NCBI GenBank assembly: GCA_038030265.1
Contig: CM075937.1
Location: forward strand, 17,732,001-17,796,000
Length of the DNA: 64,000 bases
From: Corythucha ciliata
Lineage: Eukaryota > Arthropoda > Insecta > Hemiptera > Tingidae
Direction of reading: 5' to 3'
Shown here: piece after piece, positions 33,889 to 44,737 of the stretch
Numbering within the stretch: position 1 is the first letter of the stretch
Layout: each line of letters starts with the position of its first letter
The notes under the pieces: model-generated
What the model was told of the DNA's origin: nothing
Seen by the model: the letters and a program-made list of their open reading frames with translations, nothing else
The model's database searches: none
Made by a program: the position numbers and the translations under genes

Positions 33889-34124
33889 GAGGTTGATGAA
33901 ATCTTTATGGACTGACAGTGAGGAGCTGCGAGTCTCCTCACCCTTCGAGTCGGACTCACCGGAGGTATACCGACTAAAACACTCTTCCTACTGCCTCTTT
34001 TATAGGACTGGGACTGCCCCGGGACCACCTTTCAGTATTACTTCAGGACAATCCTTTTATAGCCCTTGAAGGCCCCACCTAGTCTTCTTCTTATCCACTC
34101 ATGAAGCCCCCTCCTTTTACTTTT

Positions 34125-37077
34125 TTAATCCCTCTCCCTCTCTCTATTCAACTCCTTCGCTTTGAGAACCGCGCATACATAGGTACTTACGGCATCCCAG
34201 CCCTCCTTGCTTTCCAACATTTTTGTTGCCACAGTTTCCGGGTATAATTCCCCGATGCGGGCAACGAGCTCGCCCCTGGGGTGCCACCATTTCGAACATA
34301 CAAAGAATGTATGATGGACATCGTCGTCCTCTATGAGGCAGTATCTGCACTGGCCGTCAGCCACTTTCCCTATCCTTGCCAGAAAGGAACGAAAGTACCC
34401 ATGACCAGTTAGAAACTGTGTCATGTAATACCCCACCTCTCCGTGATTTCTATTGGTCCACCCCTCAACATCAACAATCAGTCTTGCTGTCCACCGCCCT
34501 CTACTCTCCTCGTTCCATCGCGCTTGCCAGAGCTGGATCGACCGTTTTCTCTCTTCTTTCCTTACTGTCCGTGGGTCTTGCTCTCCCTTGCGCAGATATG
34601 TTCTCCGTTTCTCACCGGCCAGGATGTCGATCGGTACAACACCCGCTACCACCTGAACAGCAGGACCAGAAACTGTTCTGTATGCACTGCATATCCTTAA
34701 CGCGCCTCTCCTTTGAACTGAGTTCAATCTAATCCGGTATTTCTCGCACTCCAGTGCCTCAGCCCAGACCTCAGCCCTATATGACATTGCAGCTTCTGCC
34801 GTACTCATTAGGAGCCTCCTCTTTGCTGGGGATGGACCCTGCACGTTGGCCATAAGCCTACTGAGCTTTCCCACTACGATTGCTGCTTTGTCCGCTGCCT
34901 TGCTTATGTGGGCCCAAAATGTGAGCTTTTCATCTAGCATAACTCCAAGGTAATTAATTGCCAGAGCCACTACTATCTCCAACTTCAATCTTCATTGTTA
35001 TTCCCCTTTCTATACGCTTCGAAGTAAAAAGCACGATTTCCGTCTTTTGAACAGCCAGTGACAACGATCTGGACTCCATCCACTCCAGAATCCTCAGCCC
35101 TTCGAGCTGTTAGGACAATGACGACATCGTCAGCGTACCCTACCAGGAAAACCCCCTCCGGCATATCCAAACGCAGAATCCCGTCGTAATTAATGTTCCA
35201 TAGGTCCGCCCCAAGGACCGAACCTTGAGCTGCACCTGAGGTAATCCTCTTCTTTCTTGTCCCCTCCCGCGTGCCAAACGTCACCCATCGGTCGGATAGG
35301 TAGTCTTGCAAAACACGGTACAGGTACCCCGGAATTCGAAAATCTTCTTTCAGAGCCTGCAAGATGTCTCTCCATTTCGCCGAATCGAAAGCATTCCTGA
35401 CATCCAGAGTGACCGCCATGCAGAGTTCACGGGACCAATGTTTTCCTGTTTTCGCTGCTTGTGCAGCCGTTACCACTTTTCTCACCGCATCTACAGTGGA
35501 CCTACCCGCTCTGAACCCGTGTTGCCTCGGTGACAGCCCTCCTGCCGCAGCAACTGCCTCGAGGGTTCTTTTTTTTAGCAGTTTCTCAAACAGCTTTCCA
35601 GCAGTGTCCAGCATGCATAGCGGTCAATGGGCTGACGCTGTGTTTGGGTCTCCTTTACCTTTCCCGATGAGGACCAGCTTCGCTGTCTTCCAACGTTCCG
35701 GGAACACACCATCTACCAAGCACGCATTATACATTTGCAAAAGAACGTCTGGGTGACTTTTAGAAACGATCTTCAGTATTTCAACCGGGATCCCATCCGG
35801 GCCTGGAGCCTTCCGGTTCCTCATTGACTTTGCCGCCTCCTGCAGATCACTCGTAGTGAACAGTGGTATATCACTGGGAGTCACCGCAACTAGCGCTCGA
35901 TCCTCCACTTCGTGCGTTGGAAACAGCTCGTCCACTATCCTCTTCTTGACCTCAACTGGCATTTCAGCTGTGGAGTCCATTCCTTTTAGCTTTTGTAGAA
36001 CCAGCCTGTATCACAGACCCCAAGGGTCGTTCTCAATATCGCTGCAAAGCTCTTTCCACTTCCTAGCCTTACTCTCAGCTATGGCCACTTTAAGAGCACG
36101 CCAAGCGGCCCTGTACTGCTCCACCTTCCTCTGCGAAAAAGCGGCACTCCCTCTGGCTCATTGGGCTAGCCTTCTGAGGCGAAAACAGTTCCTCCTTAAG
36201 TCTGCGATTTGTTCACTCCAACAGTACATTGGTCGTCGGTTCCGCATACCACGCTTTTTTGGCATAGAGCACTCACATACCCTGGTCAGCAATTTCATTG
36301 TTGCTGCAACCAAATCATGAGAACCTCCCGCTTTTTCTGTCTCCATTCGTTGCAGAACCCCCTTTCCCATAACTATCATTGTGTCCAGCACCTCTAAATC
36401 CAACCTCGCGGTGTTCCAACGTGGAGGCGAGGCTGACTCAAGTTTCGTTAAGTGTCCCCCTAAACGGTATCCCAGGTATTGATGGTCACTGGCAGAGTAA
36501 TCCTCAAAGACCTGCCATCCCCTTATTTGCCCTGCAAGACTCTCTGTACACATGGTAATATCCGGTCTGGTGCCCGTACATCCAGCTCGGCGAAACGTTG
36601 GTGCTTCTCCTTGGTTCAATACTACTAATCCAAGTCTAGATATCATATCTATCACTCTTCGGCCTCGACCGTCCGGGATAGGCTCACCCCACTCTATTGC
36701 TTTGGCGTTAAAATCACCAGCGATAAGCAATTTTCCCCTCACCTCGCGGGCTTCATCCTCTATACTGGCGAGTCTAGTTCAAAACCCGCAATCGACTCGT
36801 TTGGAGTTAAGTAGCAGCTGAGGTACGTCACCCCTCTACTGCTGATCCAAACATAGCCCGGGCCTACCCCATGTTTCTCTATGGGAACTGCCGGTCTGTT
36901 TACTACCCATATAGCCGCCGTACCTGATGGGCCTGTGAACCAACTTGATCCCCTCTCCTCGAACGTGTATTGTTCACTTACTATTACCAGATCAGCTGCT
37001 TTCTCTCGAACAACTTGATCCATAAGGGAGCTAGCCGTCCTACTTCTATTTAGATTAATCTGAAAGATATTAATCAT
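34125..37077 (-). pseudogene. R1-clade ORF2: endonuclease plus reverse transcriptase
   Basis: ORF2 starts at 37077 with ATGA, overlapping the ORF1 stop by four bases. Order: apurinic-type endonuclease (INIFQINLNRSRTAS, VSEQYTF, then GDFNAKAIEWG, then RPDITM and the YSASDHQYL site), a linker, the RT fingers (RKAPGPDGIP), palm A (VTLDVRNAFDSAKW), palm B (SGAAQGSVLGADLWN), catalytic GYADDVVIVL, thumb, and a C-terminal zinc-binding-like CRYC...HHTFFVC segment. Frameshifts lie near 36780, near 35050 and near 34945. Three in-frame TGA stops (near 36158, near 36008 and at 35624) replace positions where arginine fits the family. The product would nick and reverse-transcribe its own RNA; this copy cannot. 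Confidence 0.92.
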
Positions 37078-37457
37078 GTTGATCGTCCTTTAGCATCCTT
37101 TAGGGCCTGCTGGAACGCAGCACACCCTTTCCGACCTGCCGTATGAGTAGCTTCTAATCCAAGCTCTGTGCATAGTACACACTTCTCTACGCCCTTACAT
37201 TCTGCCCCTTTGTGTCCCACCGATCCGCATCTGAAACAGACGTTCGCTCGGTTGGGGCCCGTACACCCTCTGGCTATGTGCCCGTACCCTAGGCAATTTA
37301 AACACCGAGGCACTTCCACCCTCTGTCTTATTCTGCAGTTAATCCAGCCGATACGAATTCTGGCCGTTGTTAGCAGTAATCTGGCCAACTTCTCCGCCAC
37401 CTCAACAACTGCGATTCGCTGCTGCTGGCTATTGGGGTTAGTTAGGAATATTTTCAT
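37074..37457 (-). pseudogene. R1-clade ORF1 (Gag-like), C-terminal zinc-knuckle part
   Basis: Three CCHC-type knuckles are visible: CLNCLGYGHIARGC, CFRCGSVGHKGAEC and a third, longer CVLC...H...C. The preceding ARIRIGWINCRIRQRVEVPR is the usual lead-in of this family. The stop TGA overlaps the ATG of ORF2. The protein would coat the element RNA. The N-terminal part is missing, so the copy is truncated rather than full length. Confidence 0.9.
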
Positions 37458-37458
37458 G

Positions 37459-37651
37459 GGGGTATCACAACTCGCCCGCTCCCGGTCAAAAGTGAAAGGG
37501 GCTCGTCAGAAATTGAACGATGACAGCCCGCCCGCTTGACAACTCGCCAAGGCCGAGGGTCAAAAAGCGTTAGGATGACTCGCCAGAAATTGAACGATGA
37601 TAGCCCGCCCGCCTTGATAAGTCGCCAAGGCCGAGGGTCAAAAAGGCCAAC
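37459..37651. repeat. Tandem pair of a unit with GACAACTCGCC words
   Basis: A unit starting CAGAAATTGAACGATGA and ending GGTCAAAAAG occurs at about 37507-37567 and 37584-37645 (77-bp spacing). Each unit contains AGCCCGCCCGC followed by a variant of GACAACTCGCCAAGG. The words are the inverse of those at 38015-38156. Confidence 0.75.
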
Positions 37652-38156
37652 GGGGGACAGACAACTCGCGCAGACAGTACATTAGCAGATTAGAAGAAGG
37701 TGAACTGCCACTTTACACATATGTAAAGAAAGTGAGCACGAAGCTAAGGCCACATTTTCGAGGCGGAGCAGTCCCATCGTCCTCGGACGAGCTACCACAG
37801 ACACATACCCCATGAACTTTTTCCCCTCCTCCTCCTTATAATTGACCACTATTGGACCTATAATTGACGATTTTTAACTTAGAAATGACAAATCACAATT
37901 TTTAACCACACCTGCACACTCGCAGACAGTCCTAAGTCTGTAAAAGTGGGAAGGAAAATTGTGATTCTTTTCAGTAGGTGTGGTTCAAATATTATTGTTA
38001 TCCCGCTCAAGAGCGGGCGAGATGTCAAGTGCGGGCGGGCTGTCAATAGCGGGCGAGTCATCATTGTCCATTTTGACACGCTCTTGGGCGAGTTATCCAC
38101 ACGCTCGGGCGGGCTGTCATCGTTTTTCCCGGGAGCGGGCGAGTTGTCTGTCCCCC
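37652..38156. mobile_element. 505-bp element with 18-bp perfect TIR
   Basis: GGGGGACAGACAACTCGC at 37652-37669 is exactly inverted at 38139-38156. The right half holds a series of GGGCGAG or GGGCGGG words followed by TTGTC, TCATC or CTGTCA (38017-38150). There is no coding capacity. The superfamily is unidentified. Confidence 0.8.
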
Positions 38157-39366
38157 AAAAAAATCATCAAAATCTCCTCTAAAATCTCATCGAGAAGGGG
38201 TGATCACCTCTAATTTAAGGGTCATTTTCTCCAAGGTCAGAGGTTCTCGAGAGACGCGAAATACCAAGTTATAAGTGAAAAAACTCTCGCTAATGGCCTC
38301 GATGAGGGGGAAAATTGACCTTGATCGCCGCTACGTCTAGGGAAAAACTTATGCGAAAGGTCACGCCAAGGGCAAACTTTAAACGAATAAGTCAAATTGT
38401 GAGGGAAAAAAACTCTTTCGAAAGGCTGCGACACACCGAGTAAACTACTCGAAATTCTCCACGGTGGTGGGCAAAACTCAACATTCGGGAAAACACTAAC
38501 GTTAATCGCCACTTTCACGGCACAATGAGGAAGTTTCATGGGTCAGAACTTATTCATAAATTTATTTTTTAATGTTTATTTATGCTAAAATAGAGCATAA
38601 ATCGTGATCCGTTCGTAGAACAACCCAACAGTTAATAAATACGCAATTTTTGAAGTTTTAGGTCATTTCAAACAAGCCAGCTAGCATGTTTGTGTCATAT
38701 GCGCCTTCCGAAAAAAATCCGCCTGTAACGTTGCTGTTGGAGAGCGGTTTGTTGTGTTTCTTTGCCTTATTTTCTACTAGAGCTCTCCGATAATAAAATA
38801 ATGGAGGATAAACAGATGAGCTATTTAGAGGCATGAAAAGGACAGAGAATACAACGGATATTACGTAGCGGAAAATGTTCGTTTTGGCGGGATTTCAAAT
38901 ATGCCAACTTTTGTTAATAAAAAAAAAATATTCCCGAAGGGTTTTAAATTTTCATTTATCTATTTACATGGAAAGATTGATATGGCTAATCGAAAAAAAA
39001 TATTTTTGGAAAATGTGAAACTTCCTCATTTACGCGAAATGCCACGTCAAGGTCAACAAATGTGCGAAACGCTTTACATAGAGCAATGTTATGGTGACAT
39101 ATTGTACATTTTAAGAAAAAACTCGTCAGTTTCACAGAGAAATCGTCAATTTCATGAGGAAATATTCTGTTTTACACACGAGTAAGTTTTTTGATCAAAG
39201 TAGCCATTTAAAAAAGACAAATTCAACTAACCCCTGAACAATTAACTGTTTCAATTCAGTTTGAACATATCGCACCCTGGGATCCCCACTGGGGGTCAGT
39301 GGACCCCACTGGGGGTCAGCGGGGACCTTGATAGTCATAACTGAAAATTCATATTTTTTGAGTTGT
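38157..39366. other. Non-coding, with minor repeats
   Basis: Family D-like words (GTCAATTTCATGAGGAAAT) at 39115-39165 and a duplicated CCCCACTGGGGGTCAG at about 39285-39320. The 94-residue ORF at 38901-39185 is AT-driven and unrecognised. Confidence 0.5.
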
Positions 39367-40256
39367 GAATGAATGAATGAATGAATGACGTTTATCAAAA
39401 GAATTTTGTACAGAGGTACGCCAAGTTATAATAAGCACTCAGTAAAAACTATATTGCTACTCTATTTTAATATACAAATACTTGAAATTAAACCTAGAAA
39501 CTATGACTAATTAGAAGGGAAAACTACAGAAAAAACCTCCACCAGAAAACATAACACTACAATGGAAACAATAAACAACAAATGAGTAATAAAAAGACCA
39601 CTATTATTTGATACATTGCACCATATCTCGAACATCATGCCCTAGTCTTTTGTGCTTAGTAGGAGCCAACAAATCGTATGCTACAATCTCCTTTATCAAC
39701 GGGTTTTCCGAGTTTTTAAATTGTTTAGCATTTTTGTAGTTAAACTTAGGATATACTTTCTAATGTATTGGATGCTGCACACATCGTGCAGGGCGGTGAT
39801 CCTAGTGTCTCTGCTACTACCACTACACAGCCTTAGAAATTTATTCTGAATAAATTGTAACTTTTTAAAGTTGGTTTCACATGTAAAGGACCAGGCGGAG
39901 CATGCGTAAGTTAAGGTAGGACGAATACACATTTTATATAATAATAATTTGTTTTTTTGGGACAGTCCAGATTCGCGACGGAGTAGGGAGAACATGAGCC
40001 TGATTGAGAGTTTACTTTTATCAACAAGACTATTAATATGACTTGTGAAATTCAATTTAGAGTCCAACCTGAGACCTAGGTATTTTACAGACGGTAATAG
40101 AGGGATGTTTTCATTTGCAATTGTTATAACATGATTTAAGAGGGGCCTACGTTTTGTAAAAATAATGGCTTCTGTTTTCCCATAGTTAAGTGAAATTTTC
40201 CAACGAAGAAAAAATTTAAGAATTTTTACTAGAACTAAATTAAGTCTACGCATCAC
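39367..40256 (-). pseudogene. Jockey-clade reverse transcriptase, C-terminal fragment and 3' end
   Basis: 186 residues starting just after the catalytic box: LRWKISLNYGKTEAIIFT, then LPSVKYLGLRLDSKLNFTSH, KLLLYKMCIRPTLTYACSAW and LQFIQNKFLRLCSG, the usual thumb and C-terminal order. The 3' end is a (CATT)n microsatellite on the minus strand at about 39367-39388. The 5' end breaks off at about 40258, where gypsy sequence begins with no LTR between them. It may belong with the ORF1 and endonuclease fragments at 43992-46138. Confidence 0.88.
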
Positions 40257-40258
40257 CG

Positions 40259-41893
40259 TATCTCTGCACTCTGGAGGCAGCCATTTGGGGAAAGGTTTTC
40301 GGGTTGAAAATGTATTTCAATGGTTCATGGTCAGTAACCATTTGGAATTTTCTGCCAAGTGTATACGTACTTCTGGAACTTCGTCACTCCGAAAATAATG
40401 GCCAAAGCTTCCTTGTCGAGTTGGCTATTCTGTCTTTGTACAGAGTTGAGAGTGGCTGAAGCTTAAGTCACAGGCAGTTCCTCACCGTCTACCACGTGGC
40501 TCAGAACTGCTCCCACCCCGTATGAACTACAGTCACTCGTGAATCGTATCGGTAAATCAGGGTTAAAAATAACTAATAAAGACTTATCGGACAGCATTAC
40601 TTTGGTTTCCTCAAAAGCCTTCTGGCAGGAGGGCGTCCACTCCCAAGGTATGTCTTTGCGTTGTAGATTATGCAAAGGGTCTAGAATTTGCGCTGGGCAT
40701 TTGAGAAATTCATGGAAAAAATGCATTAATCCTAAATAGGCTTTCAGCTCTGTGACGTTCTTTGGAGCTGGAGCAGACTTGATAGCCTCAATCTTTTCCT
40801 TACTCGGGTGCAAGCTTGAGCAGTCCAGTTGAAACCCAAGACAATCAATTTCGGAACGAAACCAGTCACATTTTGCCTCATTGATTTTTATGTTGTGCGA
40901 GTTCAGTCGCGCGAGAACTGATTCTACGGTTGACTTACACTCTTCTACACTCATGCCCCCACAAATAATATCATCTAAATAGGCTGACGCTTTCGGAATA
41001 CCCTCGATAACTCGATCTACCACTGATTGAAAAACGAAAAGTGCCGCCGAAACCCCGAAAGCCAAGCGCGAATATTGGAATAATCCGACATGAGTGTTGA
41101 TAGTAAATAATTCTTTGCACTCTTCTTTAAGTTTCAATTGAAGATAGGCGTTCTTCAGATCAATCCGACAAAAGACTGTGGAACCCTCCAATTTTTGAAA
41201 AATATCCTCAATTAAGGGTAATGGGTAGAGGTCGAGACGGATTTGAGGGTTGAGAGTGTTCTTAAAGTTGGCACACAGCTGAATGCGTCCACTCTTTTTA
41301 GGGACACATACAATGGGAGACGCCCACTGACTTTGTGGGGTCTCCGTCAGAATTTCCTGATCCTGGAGAGTTTTGAGTTTCTCTTCTACTACTGTCCTCA
41401 GAGCGTAAGGAATATTGTACGCTTTGTGAAAAACCGGTGACGCGTTTTCTTTCAAATTGATTTGAGCTTCAAATCCGACGATCGGATCTTTATTTTCGAC
41501 GTCAAAAACTTTTGGAAATTGCTGTTTGAAGTTTGATAAAAAATTATCACCTTGTGGACAATTATTCTCAATTTTATTAATATTTAAACTATCAATCACT
41601 ATTTTTGCGCGCCATTCTGAATTGATCGCATCTAACCAATCTCTTCCCAGTAAAGACCTTAGAACTGTAGACTCAGTTACGACAAGTGGTAAATTATGAA
41701 AACTCCCAGCCAAACCTACAACGTGAATCCTTTCATTTTTTGCAGACTTCAGAATGTGTCGGGAGGGGGACAAACGTAGATGTGGGCACACGTTTTTGAA
41801 AATCGAATGGGGAATGATTGAAAGAACTGCACCTGTGTCAACCTCGAAAGAGACCGCGGGTCCAGTCTGATTAATTTTAACTTGAACCATCAA
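40259..41893 (-). pseudogene. Ty3/gypsy pol fragment: protease, reverse transcriptase, start of RNase H
   Basis: 476 open residues from 41893 to 40463. The aspartic protease site is FEVDTGAVLSIIP and the protease ends near LLGRDWL. Reverse transcriptase follows: WASPIVCVPKKSGRIQLCAN, FCRIDLKNAYLQL, then the catalytic SAYLDDIICGG, then CLGFQLDC and the connection region. RNase H starts at RFTSDCSSYGVGAVLSH. A stop at 40463 is followed in the same frame by NSQLDKEALAIIFGVTKFQ, and after a frameshift VTDHEPLKYIF, to the break at about 40259. No integrase and no LTR are seen, so this is an internal fragment of a mobile element and not a complete provirus. No envelope gene is present. Confidence 0.92.
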
Positions 41894-42199
41894 AGGGCTA
41901 CTCCCCAGTAAACCAAAATCAATGAAAGAATATTTTATAAATATTTCATATCAATATTTAATCAACGTTTGTCATGTCCCATTTAATAAATGTTGTTTAA
42001 ATGACACGAAACAATATTTATTGTAGATTGTACAAAATGTTTATAAAATTTCGTCTACTTTCATTTAATTAATGTTTTATAAATGGCTACTTCCAACGTT
42101 GAAACAATATTAGTTATGTTCCTTTTTAAATATTGTACAAATGATCGGCAATAATAATGATTAAATATGATGATCAAAAATATTGGTACCTACACCAAT
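41894..42199. other. AT-rich non-coding stretch
   Basis: Words around AATATTTAT and TTTAATAAATGTT recur at 40-60 bp spacing. No gene recognised. Confidence 0.45.
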
Positions 42200-42835
42200 T
42201 TTTGATACGTTACCTCAAACTGGGTACTCAAATTTCAAACAGGCATCTTTTTCGAAATTTCGCTGCACAAACTCTGCGAAGTGCTTCTGTAAGGGTGCGT
42301 TCATAGTGAATCACCTTCACTGCGATACCTCGATGAGCGATGCCCCGATGAATCATCGATGAAGAACAAACATCAATAATTGTATGGGACTGTTCATAGT
42401 GAAGCACCCTTACTGCGATGTGATCTTCGATACCTCGCTACTATCATCGATGATTTGAACCATATGGTTCCTCGACCCCCCTCCTGCCCGTTGCTTTTTT
42501 TTTTTTTTTTCAAAAGAAGGGTTAAAGCTTGAAGGAATCAGGTGTGTGTGACTTACGTAAATTGTGTGAAGGTGGACTTTGAAAGATTTTGATAAGAAAA
42601 AAAAACAACGGGCAGGAGGGGGGTCGAGGAACCATATGGTTCAAATCATCGATGATAGTAGCGAGGTATCGAAGATCACATCGCAGTGAGGGTGCTTCAC
42701 TATGAACAGTCCCATACAATTATTTTAAGCACAGTGCATTTTTGTCCTTACATCTTAAACTGCGAATTCAAATTCCAAACAGGCACCTTTATCAAATTTT
42801 GGCTGCACAACTCAGCGAAGTACTTCTGTAACGAA
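42200..42835. repeat. Direct duplication flanking a foldback element
   Basis: A segment with AAACAGGCA, GCTGCACAA and CGAAGTGCTTCTGTAA occurs at about 42236-42291 and again, diverged, at about 42776-42832, on either side of the foldback. It may be an old tandem duplication into which the foldback moved, or part of the mobile unit. Confidence 0.65.
42375..42724. mobile_element. 350-bp foldback element with about 119-bp near-identical arms
   Basis: 42375-42493 and 42605-42724 are inverted copies that differ at very few positions (for example CCCTTACTGC against CCCTCACTGC). The ends read AATAATTGTATGGGACTG. The 111-bp centre begins with 15-16 T. The minus-strand ORF at 42522-42719 is accidental. 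It lies between the gypsy gag and pol remains. A partial related end (GTTCATAGTGAATCACC) occurs just left at 42297-42340. Confidence 0.9.
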
Positions 42836-43439
42836 CATTAGATTTACAAAAGCTTTCCAAATTGATTACAAAAAAGTAATACTCACGAAAAAAATGAGTG
42901 AAATTCTAAAAATCATTCGGAGGAAAGGGAAATAAACAATTCCGTCCCGTGGCGTAGTAGCAGCAGCCCAAACAGCCTACGAAAGAAATGGCGTTTGAGT
43001 TATGAACATTTCTTTCGGAAGGATTAAGCACAGTGCATTTTTGTACTTTTTCTTTCGTTCCGTTAATTGCTTATCGAAATACAAAAATAATTATTGCAAC
43101 TGGGTTATTTGGTACTTACTGTTCAGCTTCAGCTAGGGAAAATTGAAAGCTTCACAGTTGAGCACTCACACAAAAATATAAATATAAAGCTTTTTAGGTG
43201 AACTATCTCCTCACAAACGTACACATCAAACTTCACCCCAGGCCCCAGGCCCGATCCTAGCCAAGAGAGCAAGAAGCGGTCAAACAGATGGCTGACTAGG
43301 ACTACTCCTAGTGGTGGGGGTGAACAGGCAGACGCTTGGAAGAAGCGAGAAACCGTTCTGAGAATTGAAAGAAGGGATGGTACGGCGTATCGAAACAAGG
43401 GTGGAATAAGGGGTCACGTGACATTTTGGACCCGATCAC
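42836..43439. other. Non-coding stretch next to gypsy gag remains
   Basis: Contains a second copy of TTAAGCACAGTGCATTTTTG at about 43024-43043, also present at 42724-42743. Nothing else recognised. Confidence 0.45.
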
Positions 43440-43760
43440 AGCTGAAAACCGTTGAAATTCCCGCTGGTCGACGACACACCCTCGAAGTATGCCCTTGTTT
43501 CCCGCAGGTGAAGCAGGACCACCGAAGAGCTGGACATGTGGAGGGCGGATGATACTTGCTGCCACAACGTCCACACTGCGATGACGAAACGCCGGTGAAA
43601 GTAGAAGTACGCCTGGAGTTGTTCTGTGGTGGGCCCTTGAAAGATTGAGTGGGGTTCCATTGCCTTCTGCCCTCCTGCCACGGTCGGTCCGCCGTGCTGA
43701 TGACCCGAAAACAGTCGCTTTCCTTTTCTTCGGGAGGGGCATTCGCGATTGTAGCCTGAG
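43440..43760 (-). pseudogene. Ty3/gypsy gag nucleocapsid fragment with two zinc knuckles
   Basis: In a frame without a start codon the minus strand reads a basic, glutamine-rich stretch followed by two perfect CCHC knuckles, CGRCGSKYHPPSTC and CFTCGKQGHTSRVC, spaced by PALRWS. That order (gag knuckles, then protease and RT) matches the pol fragment at 40259-41893, so both probably come from one gypsy element now separated by the foldback region. ORFs 43308-43742 and 43436-43681 are other-frame shadows. Upstream gag and the LTR are missing. Confidence 0.82.
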
Positions 43761-43991
43761 AAGTGTTAATCCCGTAAATTAAAAATCCCGAATTTTTGAT
43801 AAAACTTCTTGAAGTAGTTTTTAATTTTTATGAGAAGTATAGAATATGGGGTGGAAGTGTTTTATCACTCGGTGAATTGTGACGAGGAATATTGTGTTCT
43901 GCCGCTTGCAAGATTAGCTAGGAAAAATGCACAATGGCTGCTTCAAGGTCCGCGGAACTTGAAATCGGTGGATGAGGATTTATATGGAGGT

Positions 43992-44737
43992 TTAGGTAAA
44001 CAGAAACCCCGGGCCAGTCAGCTTTGTGAAAATTAAATTTGTGATTACTTCTTCTGGAAACGAACTTGTCTTTAACTTTGAACAGAATGGGATTATGGTC
44101 GGAATTACGATAACTAGGCTTTCAATTTGGGAGATGTTTTGAATGTTTTTGGTAAGGACCAAGTCAAGAACGCTGGGCCTCTTGTTTCCGGGGGGATCGT
44201 ACGTTGGGGCTTCGGGGGCAATGATGCCAAAGCCCAACTTGAGGGATAGACTGAAAAGAAGTTTGCCCGCCGAGTTATTGGAAGCACAATGCCATGCGAC
44301 GTGGGTAGTTTAGGTCCCCCATAATAAGTACTCGTGAGCCCAAAGCCAGTAGAGATTGTAGATCTTTCTTAAAATTATTACACTTAGGTGGTCGATAAAC
44401 AGAAATGACGTGGAGTTTAGACTTTTTCAGGTGCACTGTGACACCCATTGCCTCGAGTTGAGAAAGCTTAGAGATGCTCAACTCATAGTGAGTAAGAGTT
44501 GTGAATGAACAAGGCTACCCCCCCCCCCCCGCCTCTGCTGTCTCGGTCTTTCCGATAAACAGCGTTGTTGGGAATATTTAATCGCTTCGTGCCGTCTAGG
44601 CGAGTTTCATTTAAAGAGCAAACACCAACATTTAAATTCTTAAGTAGAGAACAAAGTTCATCCATTTTATCTTTACTCGTACAACAATTCCACTGAAGGA
44701 AGGAAGAATTCTGTATGAATTTGTTGTTTTTTGTCAT
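43992..44737 (-). pseudogene. Jockey-clade ORF2 endonuclease, fragmented
   Basis: Three pieces of an apurinic-type endonuclease: SFLQWNCCTSKDKMDELCSL with the catalytic-site phrase VCSLNETRLDG and a RGGGGGVALFI run (44483-44737), then LHVISVYRPPKCNN and VLIMGDLNYPR (44275-44481), then KRPSVLDLVLTKN (43992-44237). A 13-C homopolymer at 44518-44530 falls in the glycine run and probably caused the break. The ATG at 44737 directly follows the ORF1 stop (TAAATG). The reverse transcriptase that should follow is missing; gypsy sequence comes next. Confidence 0.88.

Larger units (their letters stand above)
33861..37457 (-). mobile_element. R1-clade non-LTR retrotransposon, 5' truncated
   Basis: Read on the minus strand the element runs from a truncated ORF1 through endonuclease and reverse transcriptase to a 3' poly(A) tail (29 T at 33860-33888 on the plus strand). 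R1 clade is indicated by the NLNRSRTAS start of the endonuclease, the RT style and a C-terminal CxxC-H-C motif. ORF1 lacks its N-terminal half, and at about 37459 the sequence passes into a GGGCGAG-rich element. It is not at an rDNA target. I found no target duplication. Confidence 0.9.

Noticed and set aside
33810..34028. 72-residue ORF with a lysine run
   Set aside because: The lysines are the poly(A) tail of the R1 element read on the minus strand.
38901..39185. 94-residue plus-strand ORF
   Set aside because: Low-complexity, AT-driven, overlapping family D-like repeat words. No family resemblance.
43308..43742. 144-residue ORF of unknown function
   Set aside because: It is an other-frame shadow of the gypsy gag fragment, whose own frame shows two CCHC knuckles.
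40259..43760. Complete endogenous retrovirus
   Set aside because: Only gag knuckles, protease, RT and partial RNase H are seen. There is no LTR, integrase or envelope, so it is a decayed gypsy fragment.
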